Made by a program: the position numbers and the translations under genes. Below are positions 50,416 through 59,084 of a stretch of DNA of 64,000 nucleotides, piece after piece. The notes under the pieces are model-generated. The model was not told the DNA's origin, made no database searches, and saw only the letters and a list, made by a program, of their open reading frames with translations. The stretch's first letter is position 1. Each line of letters starts with the position of its first letter. The stretch comes from Micromonospora siamensis (GTDB taxonomy: Bacteria > Actinomycetota > Actinomycetes > Mycobacteriales > Micromonosporaceae), in assembly GCF_900090305.1 (NCBI RefSeq), contig NZ_LT607751.1, forward strand, positions 3,844,001 to 3,908,000, read 5' to 3'.

Positions 50416-51363
50416 ATGTGTTACGGATTCGACGGAGAGGCCGCGCTGCGGCGGTCCGTCATGGACCGGCGGAGCCTGCTACGCGGCTCGCTCGCCGCGG
50501 CGGCCGGAGTCGGGCTCGCCTCGGCGGGGCTCGGCGCCACCCCGGCGTCGGCCACCACCAAGCACACCGGCCGGCACCTCGTGCCCCCGGGCCTGATCAG
50601 CATCCAGCTCTGGACGATGCGCGACGCCCTCTGGGGCGCTCCCGGGTACGACGCCACGCTCACCCGGCTCGCCCAGATCGGCTACCCGAAGGTGGAGCTG
50701 GCGCTCGGCTACTTCGGGCGTACCGCGGCCCAGCTGCGGCAGTTCCTCGACGGCATCGGCATCAAGGCCAGCTCCAGCCACGACGGGATCGCCGAGAACG
50801 CCGCCGGCCTGCAGCAGAAGATCCAGAACGCGGTCACCCTGGGCCAGCAGTACCTGGTGGTGCCGTACCTGAACTCCGACAAGGCCGAAGACTGGAAGCG
50901 CTGGGCCGAGCAGATGAACGTCGAGGCCGCCGCGGCGGCCCGGGCGGGCCTGCGTTACGGCTACCACAACCACGCCCACGAGTTCACCACCGACCTGGGT
51001 GGGGGCCTGCGGCCCTGGGACATCCTGACCTCGGAGCTGGACCCGAAGCTGGTGCACCTGGAGGTCGACCTGTACTGGGCGGTCACCGGCGGCATCAACT
51101 CCGGCGAGGGCGTCGACGACCCGGAGGGCTTCGCCCTCGACGTCATCCGCGACGCCCCGCAGCGGGTGCTGCAGTACCACGTCAAGGACCGGCACGCCGC
51201 CGACGGCGACATGGCCGACCTGGGCACCGGGCACATCGACTTCGCCCGGATCTTCCGGGAGCACTCCGTGCAGGAGTACATCGTCGAGAACGACACCCCG
51301 GACGTGACGCCGCAGCAGACCGCCGAGGTCGGCTACCGGTACCTGCGCAAGATCCGCTTCTGA
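50416..51363 (+). CDS. Tat-exported sugar phosphate isomerase/epimerase-like TIM-barrel protein
   Basis: A 315-residue protein. After MCYGFDGEAALRRSV a twin-arginine signal follows, MDRRSLLRGSLAAAAGVGLA, so it is exported folded. The Xyl-isomerase-like TIM barrel has ISIQLWTMRDALWG, YPKVELALGY, YHNHAHEFTT, VHLEVDLYWAV, YHVKDRHAADG and EYIVENDTPD, with metal-binding Glu/Asp/His residues. It starts 18 bp after the dehydrogenase with AAGGAGAG, hence the same transcript. Together with ThuA it suggests extracellular processing of an oxidised sugar. Confidence 0.87.
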   Translation: MCYGFDGEAALRRSVMDRRSLLRGSLAAAAGVGLASAGLGATPASATTKHTGRHLVPPGLISIQLWTMRDALWGAPGYDATLTRLAQIGYPKVELALGYFGRTAAQLRQFLDGIGIKASSSHDGIAENAAGLQQKIQNAVTLGQQYLVVPYLNSDKAEDWKRWAEQMNVEAAAAARAGLRYGYHNHAHEFTTDLGGGLRPWDILTSELDPKLVHLEVDLYWAVTGGINSGEGVDDPEGFALDVIRDAPQRVLQYHVKDRHAADGDMADLGTGHIDFARIFREHSVQEYIVENDTPDVTPQQTAEVGYRYLRKIRF

Positions 51364-51376
51364 TCCACGAGTACGG

Positions 51377-51412
51377 CGAGGCGGCCGGGCCCTTCGGGGT
51401 CCGGCCGCCTCG
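51377..51412 (+). terminator. Strong hairpin terminator
   Basis: CGAGGCGGCCGG (51377-51388) pairs perfectly with CCGGCCGCCTCG (51401-51412), with an inner CCC/GGG pairing. It begins 14 bp after the TGA at 51363 and would end the dehydrogenase/TIM-barrel transcript. Confidence 0.7.
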
Positions 51413-51520
51413 GCTCGTCACGGGGTCAGCGGGTCGCGGTGCTCGCGTGGGAGGGCTTCGGTCGGGCCGTGCCACGCGGTCCGAGGCACAGACGCGACCA
51501 GCGTCGCGGCGATGACCATC

Positions 51521-51572
51521 GCGAGCGTGATACCTCAGAGGAACAATGATGACTCTGAGGTATCACACTCGC
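51521..51572. repeat. Long imperfect palindrome of unknown role
   Basis: GTGATACCTCAGAG (51527-51540) and CTCTGAGGTATCAC (51553-51566) match perfectly over 14 bp around a 12-bp loop; GCGAG/CTCGC (51521-51525, 51568-51572) extends the stem to 19 pairs with one mismatch. The stem is AT-richer than the surroundings. No T-run follows and the terminator for the upstream operon is already at 51377. Confidence 0.75.
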
Positions 51573-51662
51573 CCGCGACGTGGCGCCCGGCCGGCCTCCC
51601 GAGGCGATCAGCGCATCGACGCTCCTTGACGCCCACCGGGCAGCTGTCTAGCGTCGGTGGGC

Positions 51663-52892
51663 ATGACCCGGCCGAGAATTCTGCCGCTGCTCAGCGCCCT
51701 GATCGTGACTGTCGCGGCCGGCATCGCGCCGACCGGAGCCGCCTCCGCCGCGCTAGCCGGCATCGCCCCCGCCGCGCCGGCCACCGGACCCGGGGCGGTC
51801 CTGCTGGTCGGCGGGGCGCTCGCCGACGACAACGCCGCCGTCTACGGCGAGTTCGTCCGCGAGGCCGGCGGCGCGAACGCCCGGATCGGCATCCTGAGCG
51901 CATCGTCGGCGGTCCCGCACTCCAGCGCCAACGCCGTGGCCAAGGTCCTCAAGCGCTACGGCGCCGCCGAGACCACCTGGATCCCGGTGACCACCAAGAA
52001 GGACGGCAGCGGTGACGACCCCGCGTTGGCCGCCCAGGCCACGTCGATGACCGGCTTCTTCTTCACCGGCGGCGACCAGTTCCGGTACGTGCAGTCGATG
52101 ATCCGCCCGGACGGCTCCGACGGCGCGGTGCTGGCCGCGATCCGGCAGCGCTTCGCCGTCGGCGCGCCGGTCGCCGGTACCAGCGCGGGCATGCAGATCC
52201 TCGCCGGCCGCGACATGATCACCGGCGGGTCCAGCTACTACGGCGTGCGCGACGGCGCGAAGCCGGGCTACTACGACACTGACGCCACGCTCGGCTACTG
52301 GCCGGCCGGGGGTTTCGGTTTCGTCACCTCCGGGCTGGTCGACACCCACTTCGACGCCCGCGGTCGCGGCGGCCGCTCGCTGCGGCTGGCCGCCGACACC
52401 GGACATGACCGGGTGTACGGGGTCGGCGAGGACACCGCGCTCATCGTCACCGGCGCCGGCACCGCCCGCGAGACCGCCCGGGTGGTGGGCAGCAACGGGG
52501 TGTCGATCCTCGACCTCCGGTCGGCCCAGGTCGGTCAGGTCGGCGGCCACTGGTCGATCGGCGGGGTGCGGTGGAGCCACCTCACCGACGGCGACGCCTA
52601 CGACTCGGTCCGCTGGCAGGTCACCAAGGCGCCGACCAGCACGCCTGTCGTCCCGCAGGACCGGGTGGCGGGGCCGCCGACCGGCGACGTCTTCGGCTCG
52701 TACGCGATGCGCGACGCCGCCCTGGACCTGGCCGGCGCCGGCCGGTCGACCAGCACGACGGGCACGACCGCGGAGACCGACCCGCGGTTCGTCGTCGGGT
52801 TGACCGAGGGTGACGCCTTCCGGGCGTACGCGGCGGGCGGCGCCGCGCCGACGTCCTTCACCGACCTGACGCTGTCGGTCCAGGCCGGCTGA
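51663..52892 (+). CDS. Secreted cyanophycinase-like S51 peptidase
   Basis: A 409-residue exported protein with signal peptide (LPLLSALIVTVAAGIAPTGAASA). The peptidase S51 fold shows VLLVGGALADDNAAVYGEFV, FFFTGGDQFRYVQ and the nucleophile elbow AGTSAGMQIL (Ser174), then DTHFDARGRGGRSLRLA with the histidine of the site. Cyanophycinases cut beta-aspartyl-arginine; many actinobacterial relatives have unknown targets. The C-terminal 90 residues (PTGDVFGSYAMRDAALDLAGAG) repeat a family tail. ATG 51663 lacks a clear ribosome site and may be leaderless. Confidence 0.86.
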   Translation: MTRPRILPLLSALIVTVAAGIAPTGAASAALAGIAPAAPATGPGAVLLVGGALADDNAAVYGEFVREAGGANARIGILSASSAVPHSSANAVAKVLKRYGAAETTWIPVTTKKDGSGDDPALAAQATSMTGFFFTGGDQFRYVQSMIRPDGSDGAVLAAIRQRFAVGAPVAGTSAGMQILAGRDMITGGSSYYGVRDGAKPGYYDTDATLGYWPAGGFGFVTSGLVDTHFDARGRGGRSLRLAADTGHDRVYGVGEDTALIVTGAGTARETARVVGSNGVSILDLRSAQVGQVGGHWSIGGVRWSHLTDGDAYDSVRWQVTKAPTSTPVVPQDRVAGPPTGDVFGSYAMRDAALDLAGAGRSTSTTGTTAETDPRFVVGLTEGDAFRAYAAGGAAPTSFTDLTLSVQAG

Positions 52893-52987
52893 CGTCGCGC
52901 TCGCCGTAGCGGTGGCAGCGACGCCGGACGCGGGCGGCGGTAGGCCGGCGCGCCACGCCAGGTCCTGGCGTGGCGCGAGCCGGTGAC

Positions 52988-53113
52988 TCAGTGGTCGGTC
53001 GGCGGCACCGCGGACGACTTGTCGGCGTGCTTGGCCTTCTTGGCCGCCCGCTTCTCCTTCAGCGTCATGGCGGGCTTCTTCATGTTGTTCTTCTGCGGAG
53101 ACTTGTCGGACAT
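52988..53113 (-). CDS. Small lysine-rich conserved protein
   Basis: A 41-residue basic peptide, SDKSPQKNNMKKPAMTLKEK, then RAAKKAKHADKSSAVPPTDH. Very similar small proteins are common in actinobacteria but have no known function; the lysine-rich helix may bind nucleic acid. ATG 53113 has GGAAGGG about 6 nt upstream. The longer open frame before it is arginine-rich and unlikely. The 231 bp before it (53114-53344) show nothing else. Confidence 0.7.
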   Translation of the reverse strand: MSDKSPQKNNMKKPAMTLKEKRAAKKAKHADKSSAVPPTDH

Positions 53114-53344
53114 CTCGACCCTTCCCACGCGACCTCGGAATGGCGGTCCGCGCCGGCGGCGTCGGCGCCCTGGCCGGGGCTGCCGCCGGACGGAACCGTA
53201 GGGGCGGCGGGCGTCGCCCACCGCGGGCACCCTCGGGTCCACGAACATGATCAGACGACCATGCCCCCAGCCTAGATTCCTCGGACGACACCGTCTGGCG
53301 TTTCCCGCGACCAGGCGTCCCCGCCCATCGGCGCAGTTGGTCGG

Positions 53345-53644
53345 CTACCCCCCGGCCATCGCGCCGAGGATGATGAGCGGCTCCCGGCCCGCGACGACCT
53401 CGTCGGGAAGCGGCGTGTCGGGCGGATCGTTGGACAGGTCCTCCTCGCAGGCGTAGAACCGGACGAAGGCGCGCCGCTTGCCGCTGTGCCGGTCTCGGAT
53501 CGTGCCGAGCAGCATCGGGTACCGCGCCTCCAGGGTGTCCAGCACCATGCGCTGGGTGGCGACCGGTCCGGCCACGTCGAGCCGCACCTCGCCGGTGACG
53601 TGCGCCAGGTTCTTCAGGTGGGCCGGGAGGACCACCCGGATCAC
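53345..53644 (-). CDS. MoaD/ThiS-family ubiquitin-like protein
   Basis: A 99-residue beta-grasp protein: [22 protein letters not shown] at the start, [14 protein letters not shown] in the middle and ILGAMAGG at the C-terminus. The terminal Gly-Gly is the mark of sulfur-carrier proteins (MoaD/ThiS), whose end is adenylated and thiocarboxylated. It follows the BNR gene with a GTGA overlap. No MoeB/ThiF partner is nearby, so its role is open. Confidence 0.82.
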   Translation of the reverse strand: MIRVVLPAHLKNLAHVTGEVRLDVAGPVATQRMVLDTLEARYPMLLGTIRDRHSGKRRAFVRFYACEEDLSNDPPDTPLPDEVVAGREPLIILGAMAGG

Positions 53645-54756
53645 GGCAGCACCTGGACTTCCACCGACAGCACGGCGGGCAGGTCCCGGACGATCGGCGC
53701 CCAGGTGTCGCCGCCGTCGGCGGACCGGTAGACCTGGCCACCGGTGGTGCCGAAGTAGATCCCGCACGGGTCGAGCGTGTCGACGGCCATCGCGTCGCGC
53801 AGCACGTTGACGTAGCAGTGCGACTGCGGCAGGCCGGCGGTCAGCGGCTCCCACTCGTCGCCACCGGTGCGGCTGCGGTAGACCCGCAGCTTGCCCTCCG
53901 GCGGGTAGTGCTCCGAATCGCTCTTGATCGGCACCACGTAGACGGTCTCCGGCTCGTGGGCGTGCACCGCGATCGGGAACCCGAAGTCCGACGGCAGGTT
54001 GCCGGAGACCTCCCGCCAGGTCGCGCCGGCGTCGTCGCTGCGCATCACGTCCCAGTGCTTCTGCATGAACAGCGTGTCCGGCCGGGACGGGTGCTGAGTG
54101 ATGTGGTGCACGCAGTGGCCGACCTCGGAGTCCTGGTCGGGGATCTCCCCCGAGCGCAGGCCCTTGTTGATCGGCAGCCAACTCGCCCCGGCGTCGTCGC
54201 TGCGGAACGCGCCCGCCGCCGAGATGGCCACGTAGATCCGGTCCCGGTTCGCCGGATCCAGGATGATCGTGTGCAGGCACATCCCGCCCGCGCCGGGCTG
54301 CCACGCGCCACCGGTCGGATGGGTACGCAGGGCGGTGCGCTCGGTCCACTTCTGCCCGCCGTCGGTGCTGACGTAGAGGGCGGCGTCCTCGGCGCCGGCG
54401 TACAGCGTGTCCGGGTCGTCGCGGGACGGCTCGAGGTGCCAGATCCGCTTGAACTCCCACGGACGCGGGGTGCCGTCGTACCAGAGGTGCTCGCCGACGT
54501 CGCCGGCGTAGGCGAAGTCGTTGCCCACCGGGTTCCAGGTTCTGCCGCCGTCGTCGGAGCGCTGGATCAGCTGCCCGAACCAGCCGCTGGACTGGGAGGC
54601 GTAGAGCCGGTCCGGGTCGGCGGGTGACCCGGTGAGGTGGTAGATCTCCCAGCCACCGAAGTGCGGGCCGTCGACCGTCCAGTCGTCGCGCCTGCCGTCG
54701 GAGGTCAGGGTGAACGCGCCCTTGCGTGTGCCGACCAGCACCCGTACGCCGCTCAT
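53641..54756 (-). CDS. BNR/sialidase-like beta-propeller protein
   Basis: A 371-residue propeller with several Asp-box (BNR) repeats: [45 protein letters not shown] and [11 protein letters not shown]. It begins [21 protein letters not shown], is cytosolic by absence of a signal, and resembles the VPS10/sortilin-type and plant photosystem assembly-like glycosyl hydrolase-annotated group, without known enzyme activity. It is translated with the MoaD-like gene. A conserved pairing of the two would suggest sulfur transfer or a folding role. ATG 54756. Confidence 0.83.
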   Translation of the reverse strand: MSGVRVLVGTRKGAFTLTSDGRRDDWTVDGPHFGGWEIYHLTGSPADPDRLYASQSSGWFGQLIQRSDDGGRTWNPVGNDFAYAGDVGEHLWYDGTPRPWEFKRIWHLEPSRDDPDTLYAGAEDAALYVSTDGGQKWTERTALRTHPTGGAWQPGAGGMCLHTIILDPANRDRIYVAISAAGAFRSDDAGASWLPINKGLRSGEIPDQDSEVGHCVHHITQHPSRPDTLFMQKHWDVMRSDDAGATWREVSGNLPSDFGFPIAVHAHEPETVYVVPIKSDSEHYPPEGKLRVYRSRTGGDEWEPLTAGLPQSHCYVNVLRDAMAVDTLDPCGIYFGTTGGQVYRSADGGDTWAPIVRDLPAVLSVEVQVLP

Positions 54757-54917
54757 AGGCTCATCCTTCCGCTCGTTTGTGCTGGGTAGGACCGACCGCC
54801 ATGCCGAAACTCATCGGTCCGCGTCAGTCGTATCCCGTGGGTGTGACGATTGCGGGGACGCGGACCGGCGGTGTCACGGAAAACTTCTTGTCGGAGGGCG
54901 CGGGTAGCTTCCCGAGC

Positions 54918-55358
54918 GTGACCGGCCCTCAGGACGTCCCACCCGAGATCCTCGACCGGCTCCGGCCCGTGTGCCTCGGGCTGCCGGAGACCTACGAGGA
55001 GCCGGCGTGGATCGGGACGCGCTGGCGGATCCGCCAGCGCACGTTCGCGCACGTCTACCTGGTCGACCCCGACCACCAGGCGGCGCTCGCCCGGGCCGCC
55101 GGCAGCGACGAGCCGGTCTGCGTGCTGACCTTCCGCTCCTCCGGCGACGAGCTCGCCGCGCTGACCGGCGGTGGCCACCCGTTCTTCAAGCCGGACTGGG
55201 GCGCCGACGTCATCGGCATGGTGCTCGACGACGGTGTCGACTGGGAGGAGGTCGGCGAGCTGTTGACGGAGAGCTACTGCCTCCGGGCGCCGAAGAAGCT
55301 GGTCGCCCGGGTGGACCGGCCGGCCGAGCTCGACGCTTTCACCGGCCCGCTCGAATGA
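54918..55358 (+). CDS. MmcQ/YjbR-family protein
   Basis: A 146-residue protein of the MmcQ/YjbR (DUF419) fold: ILDRLRPVCLGLPETYEEPAW, RTFAHVYLVDP, FFKPDWGADVIGMVLDDGVDW and APKKLVARV. The fold binds DNA in some members and is of unknown role in most. The GTG at 54918 gives the family start; the open frame before it is not conserved in character. The stop overlaps the next start (ATGA). Confidence 0.8.
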   Translation: MTGPQDVPPEILDRLRPVCLGLPETYEEPAWIGTRWRIRQRTFAHVYLVDPDHQAALARAAGSDEPVCVLTFRSSGDELAALTGGGHPFFKPDWGADVIGMVLDDGVDWEEVGELLTESYCLRAPKKLVARVDRPAELDAFTGPLE

Positions 55359-56005
55359 CGACCAGGATCGACTTCAAGAGGGCCCTCGACGCCTACCGGG
55401 CGCAGCAGGGCCGGTTCCGGGTCGTGGACGTGCCGGACATGAACTACCTGATGATCGACGGTCACGGCGACCCGAACACCTCACCCGCCTTCGGCGAGGC
55501 GGTGCAGACGCTCTATCCCGTGGCATACAAGCTGAAGTTCGCCAGCAAGCGGGACCTCGGGCGGGACTACGTCGTCCCACCGCTGGAGGGGCTGTGGTGG
55601 GCCGAGGACATGTCCTCCTTCACCTCCGTACGGGACAAGTCACGGTGGGACTGGACACTGATGCTCATGGTTCCCGAGTGGGTCAGCCCGGCCCTGTTCA
55701 CGGCCGCGATCGAAAAGGTCCAAGCGAAGGACGCGCCGGCGCGGCTTCCTGACGTGCGGTTGGAGGCGCTGTCGGAGGGGCGGTGCGTGCAGACGCTGCA
55801 CGTCGGCTCCTTCGACGACGAGGCGGATGTGCTCTCGCACCTGCATCACGAGGTCATCCCCGGGCTGGGGTTCCGGATGGTCGGCGTCCACCACGAGATC
55901 TACCTCAGCGACTTCCGCAGGGTCGCGCCGGAGAGGCAACGCACCATCCTCCGGCAACCGGTCACCGATCGAGCCGCTCCGACTGGACAGGCGCAGGCCT
56001 CGTAG
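55355..56005 (+). CDS. GyrI-like small-molecule-binding domain protein
   Basis: A 216-residue GyrI/SOUL-BRE type protein: RFRVVDVPDMNYLMIDGHGDPN, EAVQTLYPVAYKLKFASKR, YVVPPLEGLWWAED and LMLMVPEWVSPALFTAAI, followed by the second half with CVQTLHVGSFDDE and HEIYLSDFRRVAPE. The fold binds hydrophobic cations or toxins. It is coupled to the MmcQ gene before it. Confidence 0.82.
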   Translation: MTTRIDFKRALDAYRAQQGRFRVVDVPDMNYLMIDGHGDPNTSPAFGEAVQTLYPVAYKLKFASKRDLGRDYVVPPLEGLWWAEDMSSFTSVRDKSRWDWTLMLMVPEWVSPALFTAAIEKVQAKDAPARLPDVRLEALSEGRCVQTLHVGSFDDEADVLSHLHHEVIPGLGFRMVGVHHEIYLSDFRRVAPERQRTILRQPVTDRAAPTGQAQAS

Positions 56006-56032
56006 CGGTCGTTCCCGCAGAGGGTGGACACA

Positions 56033-56683
56033 GTGGATGACCATCAGCGTCGGCAGCGGCTCGATCGCCGCGACGTGGAGACCAAGCTCGACGAGGAGTG
56101 GCTCGTGCTCGACGCCGCCGACGGCCGTCTCCTGGGACGGGCCTCGACCGGCACGGTGGCCGCCGGCTCCCACCACGTCCCCCATCCCGACCCGGGTCAA
56201 CTCGGCCTCAGCGTCGGAGAGGGGCAGGACGGTGTCCCGCTGCTGTGGGGCCGATGGGACGGCAACCGACTCACCGTCACCCGTGTGGGCGAGGACGACC
56301 GTGGCCTCGTCGACGTCAGCCCCGACGGGACCCGCTTGCTCACGACCGCCCACTGGGGACAGCAGCCCGCGATCCACCGCCTGCCCGACGGCGCGGTGAT
56401 CCGCGAGGTCACCATCGATCCCCGTCCGGATGCGCCGACGGAGGACCAGGAGGGAGTTTCCTGGGGCTACCGGTGCGGATTCGTCGACGATCACACCATC
56501 ATCGCGAGCACCATCGAACGTGGTGGGCTGACCCGGCACTGGCTGATCGACGCGACCGAGGGGAACTGCCTCGGCCAGGTGGAGTACCCGCAGCGGGTGT
56601 CGGAGGATCCCGTGGCGCTCGGCGACGGGACCTGGTTGACCAGCGGTGGACACCCCTTCCACCTGCTGCTGTGGAGCCTGTGA
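56033..56683 (+). CDS. Hypothetical beta-propeller-like protein
   Basis: A 216-residue protein of unknown function. Strand-turn units such as EEWLVLDAADGRLLGRAST, RLTVTRVGEDDRGLVDVSPD and DDHTIIASTIERGGLTRHWLID resemble WD/propeller blades. No signal or helix. Start GTG 56033 (GTG 56024 also possible). Its stop shares a base with the next ATG (TGATG). Confidence 0.58.
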   Translation: MDDHQRRQRLDRRDVETKLDEEWLVLDAADGRLLGRASTGTVAAGSHHVPHPDPGQLGLSVGEGQDGVPLLWGRWDGNRLTVTRVGEDDRGLVDVSPDGTRLLTTAHWGQQPAIHRLPDGAVIREVTIDPRPDAPTEDQEGVSWGYRCGFVDDHTIIASTIERGGLTRHWLIDATEGNCLGQVEYPQRVSEDPVALGDGTWLTSGGHPFHLLLWSL

Positions 56684-57288
56684 TGGTGATGAGCGAGCAG
56701 GACGTCGTGCACCTGGTCGAGTCGGACCCGGACGCGATGGCGGTCCTGCGGGCCGCGGCCGACCTTGGACTGCCGGACTGGTGGATCGGGGCGGGCTTCG
56801 TCCGCAACCGGGTGTGGGACGCGATCAGCAACCGTCCGGCCGCCCCGCCGCGCGACGTGGACCTCGCCTACTTCGACCCGGTCAGACAGGAGCCACGCGA
56901 CGACGCCCGAGCCGCGGCGGCCCTGCCCGGCGTCCCGTGGGAGATCCGGAATCAGGCGCGGATGCATCTGCGCAACGACGTCGAGCCCTACACGAGCACC
57001 CTGGACGCGATATCGCGCTGGCCGGAGACCGCCACATGCGTCGCGGTCACGCTGCGGGGCGGCTCGGTCCGCCTGGTGTGCTGTCACGGGCTAGATGATC
57101 TTGTCGAGATGGTGGTCCGCCCCTCCCCCGCCTTCCGCAACCCGGCGGGCCGCACGCTGGTACGGCGCCGCGTGGACGCCAAGGGGTGGCGGGAGCGCTG
57201 GCCCGAACTACGGCGGGAGATCTCGCACGCGTCCCGTGCCCGACCGGATGACGAGGGTCACCGGACCGGCGGCCGGGACCCTGGCTGA
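56683..57288 (+). CDS. Nucleotidyltransferase-like protein (DUF925 type)
   Basis: A 201-residue protein of the nucleotidyltransferase-like group: DWWIGAGFVRNRVWDAISN, PRDVDLAYFDPVRQ (the Asp pair), and WEIRNQARMHLRND. The second half, LDAISRWPETATCVAVTL, matches the family. The substrate is unknown. The ATG at 56683 shares a base with the previous stop; GTG 56680 and ATG 56689 are alternatives. The last 242 bp overlap, on the other strand, the end of the membrane protein gene, which is probably damaged. Confidence 0.75.
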   Translation: MVMSEQDVVHLVESDPDAMAVLRAAADLGLPDWWIGAGFVRNRVWDAISNRPAAPPRDVDLAYFDPVRQEPRDDARAAAALPGVPWEIRNQARMHLRNDVEPYTSTLDAISRWPETATCVAVTLRGGSVRLVCCHGLDDLVEMVVRPSPAFRNPAGRTLVRRRVDAKGWRERWPELRREISHASRARPDDEGHRTGGRDPG

Positions 57289-57991
57289 GCACCTCCGGCA
57301 CATCCGGACGATGGACCCGGACGCATCGAGGGTGCGCCCTGGCGACGGTGTGCGGAGCCGAGGGGGCGATGCCCCGCGCGCCGGCGTACAGCACCCATCC
57401 CAGCCAGGCCAACAGGCCAACGCAGATCGAGACGAAGGCCGGGACGGCGACGAAGTCCGGCAGCGGCAGCGCCGAGGACGGGAGGACCGCCACCAACACG
57501 ATGACGAGAAGCTCCACCAGCGCGGCCAGGCTCAGCGGCACGAGCAGCTGCCCGAGCGCGGCGTTCTGCCGCCCAGGGCGGTTGATGATCCGGCGCCGCG
57601 ACCAGCGGGCATACACGACGAGACCGACCAGTGCGACACAGCTCGGGACCGCGCGACCCGGCCATGACGCCGGCGGATCGATGCCGAGCAGGAACGGCAC
57701 CGCCGCGAACAACGCGCCGGCACGGGTCAGACGCATCGCCCACCGGCCGGCATGGGATGCCTGCCGGTGCACGTCGAGCAGGTCGGTGCCGGCCGGTTCG
57801 GCAGCTGATGGGGGCACGGGCCCAGAGACTCGTGCGAACCCGGTGTCCGCTGGCGACGCCTCCTGACGGGAAGGCGCCGATCCACGCACGGGCGGACCGG
57901 CGGCCCTGCGGTCAGCGATGACGAACACCGCCCCGCTCACCATCAGCGCCAGGAAGTGGGCCGCCATCAGGCCTGCCATGGCGGCCGACAT
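57047..57991 (-). CDS. Membrane protein, probably frameshifted at its start and run-on at its end
   Basis: The ATG-to-stop frame gives 314 residues with hydrophobic segments AAHFLALMVSGAVFVIADRR, ALFAAVPFLLGI, CVALVGLVVYARW, LLVPLSLAALVELLVIVLVAVL and ICVGLLAWLGWVLYAG. The same frame stays open upstream to 58159 with another helix (LFGLGLCALTGVLLIVVAS) but no start codon. A GTG at 58160, overlapping the TPR gene stop as GTGA, lies one base out of frame; removing one C of 58147-58149 would join them. The last 80 codons lie antisense to the nucleotidyltransferase gene and look random, so the natural stop is probably lost too. Confidence 0.5.
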   Translation of the reverse strand: MSAAMAGLMAAHFLALMVSGAVFVIADRRAAGPPVRGSAPSRQEASPADTGFARVSGPVPPSAAEPAGTDLLDVHRQASHAGRWAMRLTRAGALFAAVPFLLGIDPPASWPGRAVPSCVALVGLVVYARWSRRRIINRPGRQNAALGQLLVPLSLAALVELLVIVLVAVLPSSALPLPDFVAVPAFVSICVGLLAWLGWVLYAGARGIAPSAPHTVARAHPRCVRVHRPDVPEVLSQGPGRRSGDPRHPVGHGTRARSPAVVRASAPATPWRPRGAVPACGPPGCGRRGRGGPPSRQDHLARDSTPGGPSRPAA

Positions 57992-58156
57992 CGGCTGATC
58001 CGGGTCCAGCCGCGACGCGACGACGATCAGCAGGACCCCCGTGAGGGCGCAGAGTCCCAGCCCGAACAGCCGGGCGCGGGCCCGAACGTCCGTACGCAGG
58101 ACGGACGCGGCGTAGATCCGGGCGCCTGAGGAAAGGGCACGCCACGTCCGGGCGGC

Positions 58157-58942
58157 TCACAGCATCCACAGCGCGGGCGGGAGCAGCGCCAGCAACCCCA
58201 CCCAGGGAAGCCCGGCGAAGATGCCGAGGAAACCGCCCACCCAGACCGACATCAGCGCCCACCCGGTCAGGCCGCCGATGACCAACCGGTCCAGCTCGGT
58301 ACGGGCGGCCTGGTTGGTCGGCTCTGCGGCGATGACCGCGCTGAGGTGCCCGGCGGCCGTGGACAGCCGCCCCCGGGTGGCCGCCACGTGGGCGAGGCCG
58401 GTGAGGGCGGCCGTGTGCTCAGGGTCCAGCGCCAACGCGCGCCGGTAGGACCGGTGGGCGAACAGGTTCCAGCCGATCGACTGGAACATCAGCGCCCGGA
58501 TGTGATGGGGCCCGGCCGACTCCGGGGACAACGCCACCGCCCGTTCGATCGCGCGAAACGCGCGACGTGACTGGCCCAGGCCGATCGAGGCGAGTGCCAG
58601 CGCGGCGTGCCCCCGCCAGTCGTCGGGCTCGAGGCGAACGGCTTCCAGTGCGCTGGCCCGGGCCCGGATCGGATCCTCCTCACCGAGATAAGCGTACGCG
58701 AGCAGCAGATGACCCTCGTGCCGTCCGGGTGCGACCGCGACGGCCCGCACGGCGGCGTCCCGCATGGCGGCGAACTCGTCCTGCGCCTGGTGGCAACGGG
58801 CCAGGACGTACAGCGCCTCGACATTGTCCGGATCGTCGGCAAGCGCGGCGGCGATCTCCCCCCGGGCGGCGTCGATCCGACCCACGTCCACCAGCGCGCT
58901 GGCCCGCGCCACACCGGCGGCGGACACCGACTGCCCCGTCAT
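58157..58942 (-). CDS. Tetratricopeptide-repeat protein with C-terminal membrane segment
   Basis: A 261-residue protein with about five TPR units: GRIDAARGEIAAALADDPDN, VEALYVLARCHQAQDEFAAM, HEGHLLLAYAYLGEEDPIRA, GHAALALASIGLGQSRRAF, SAGPHHIRALMFQSIGWNLF and further. Two helices close it (GWALMSVWVGGFLGIFAGL and WVGLLALLPPALWML). It would organise a membrane complex. ATG 58942 is preceded at 6 nt by TACAGT, a good leaderless -10 box; GTG 58948 is also possible. It is translationally linked to the damaged membrane gene. Confidence 0.78.
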   Translation of the reverse strand: MTGQSVSAAGVARASALVDVGRIDAARGEIAAALADDPDNVEALYVLARCHQAQDEFAAMRDAAVRAVAVAPGRHEGHLLLAYAYLGEEDPIRARASALEAVRLEPDDWRGHAALALASIGLGQSRRAFRAIERAVALSPESAGPHHIRALMFQSIGWNLFAHRSYRRALALDPEHTAALTGLAHVAATRGRLSTAAGHLSAVIAAEPTNQAARTELDRLVIGGLTGWALMSVWVGGFLGIFAGLPWVGLLALLPPALWML

Positions 58943-59084
58943 CAGCACACTGTAGGGCCAGCCCGGGTCTGGCAGGCTCCCCCGTGGGTGCCCGCAGTCC
59001 TGGCACACTGTCCTGACCGGACCGCAGCCCGGTCCGGCCGCGCCCACCACCGGCGGAGCCGGAACCGGCCAGTGCAGCCGCCAA

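Noticed and set aside
57912..58262. A 116-codon minus-strand frame, part of which begins at GTG 58160
   Set aside because: Its product is low-complexity (Arg, Gly, Pro). The neighbouring frame encodes clear membrane helices, so this is better explained as the wrong side of a frameshift.
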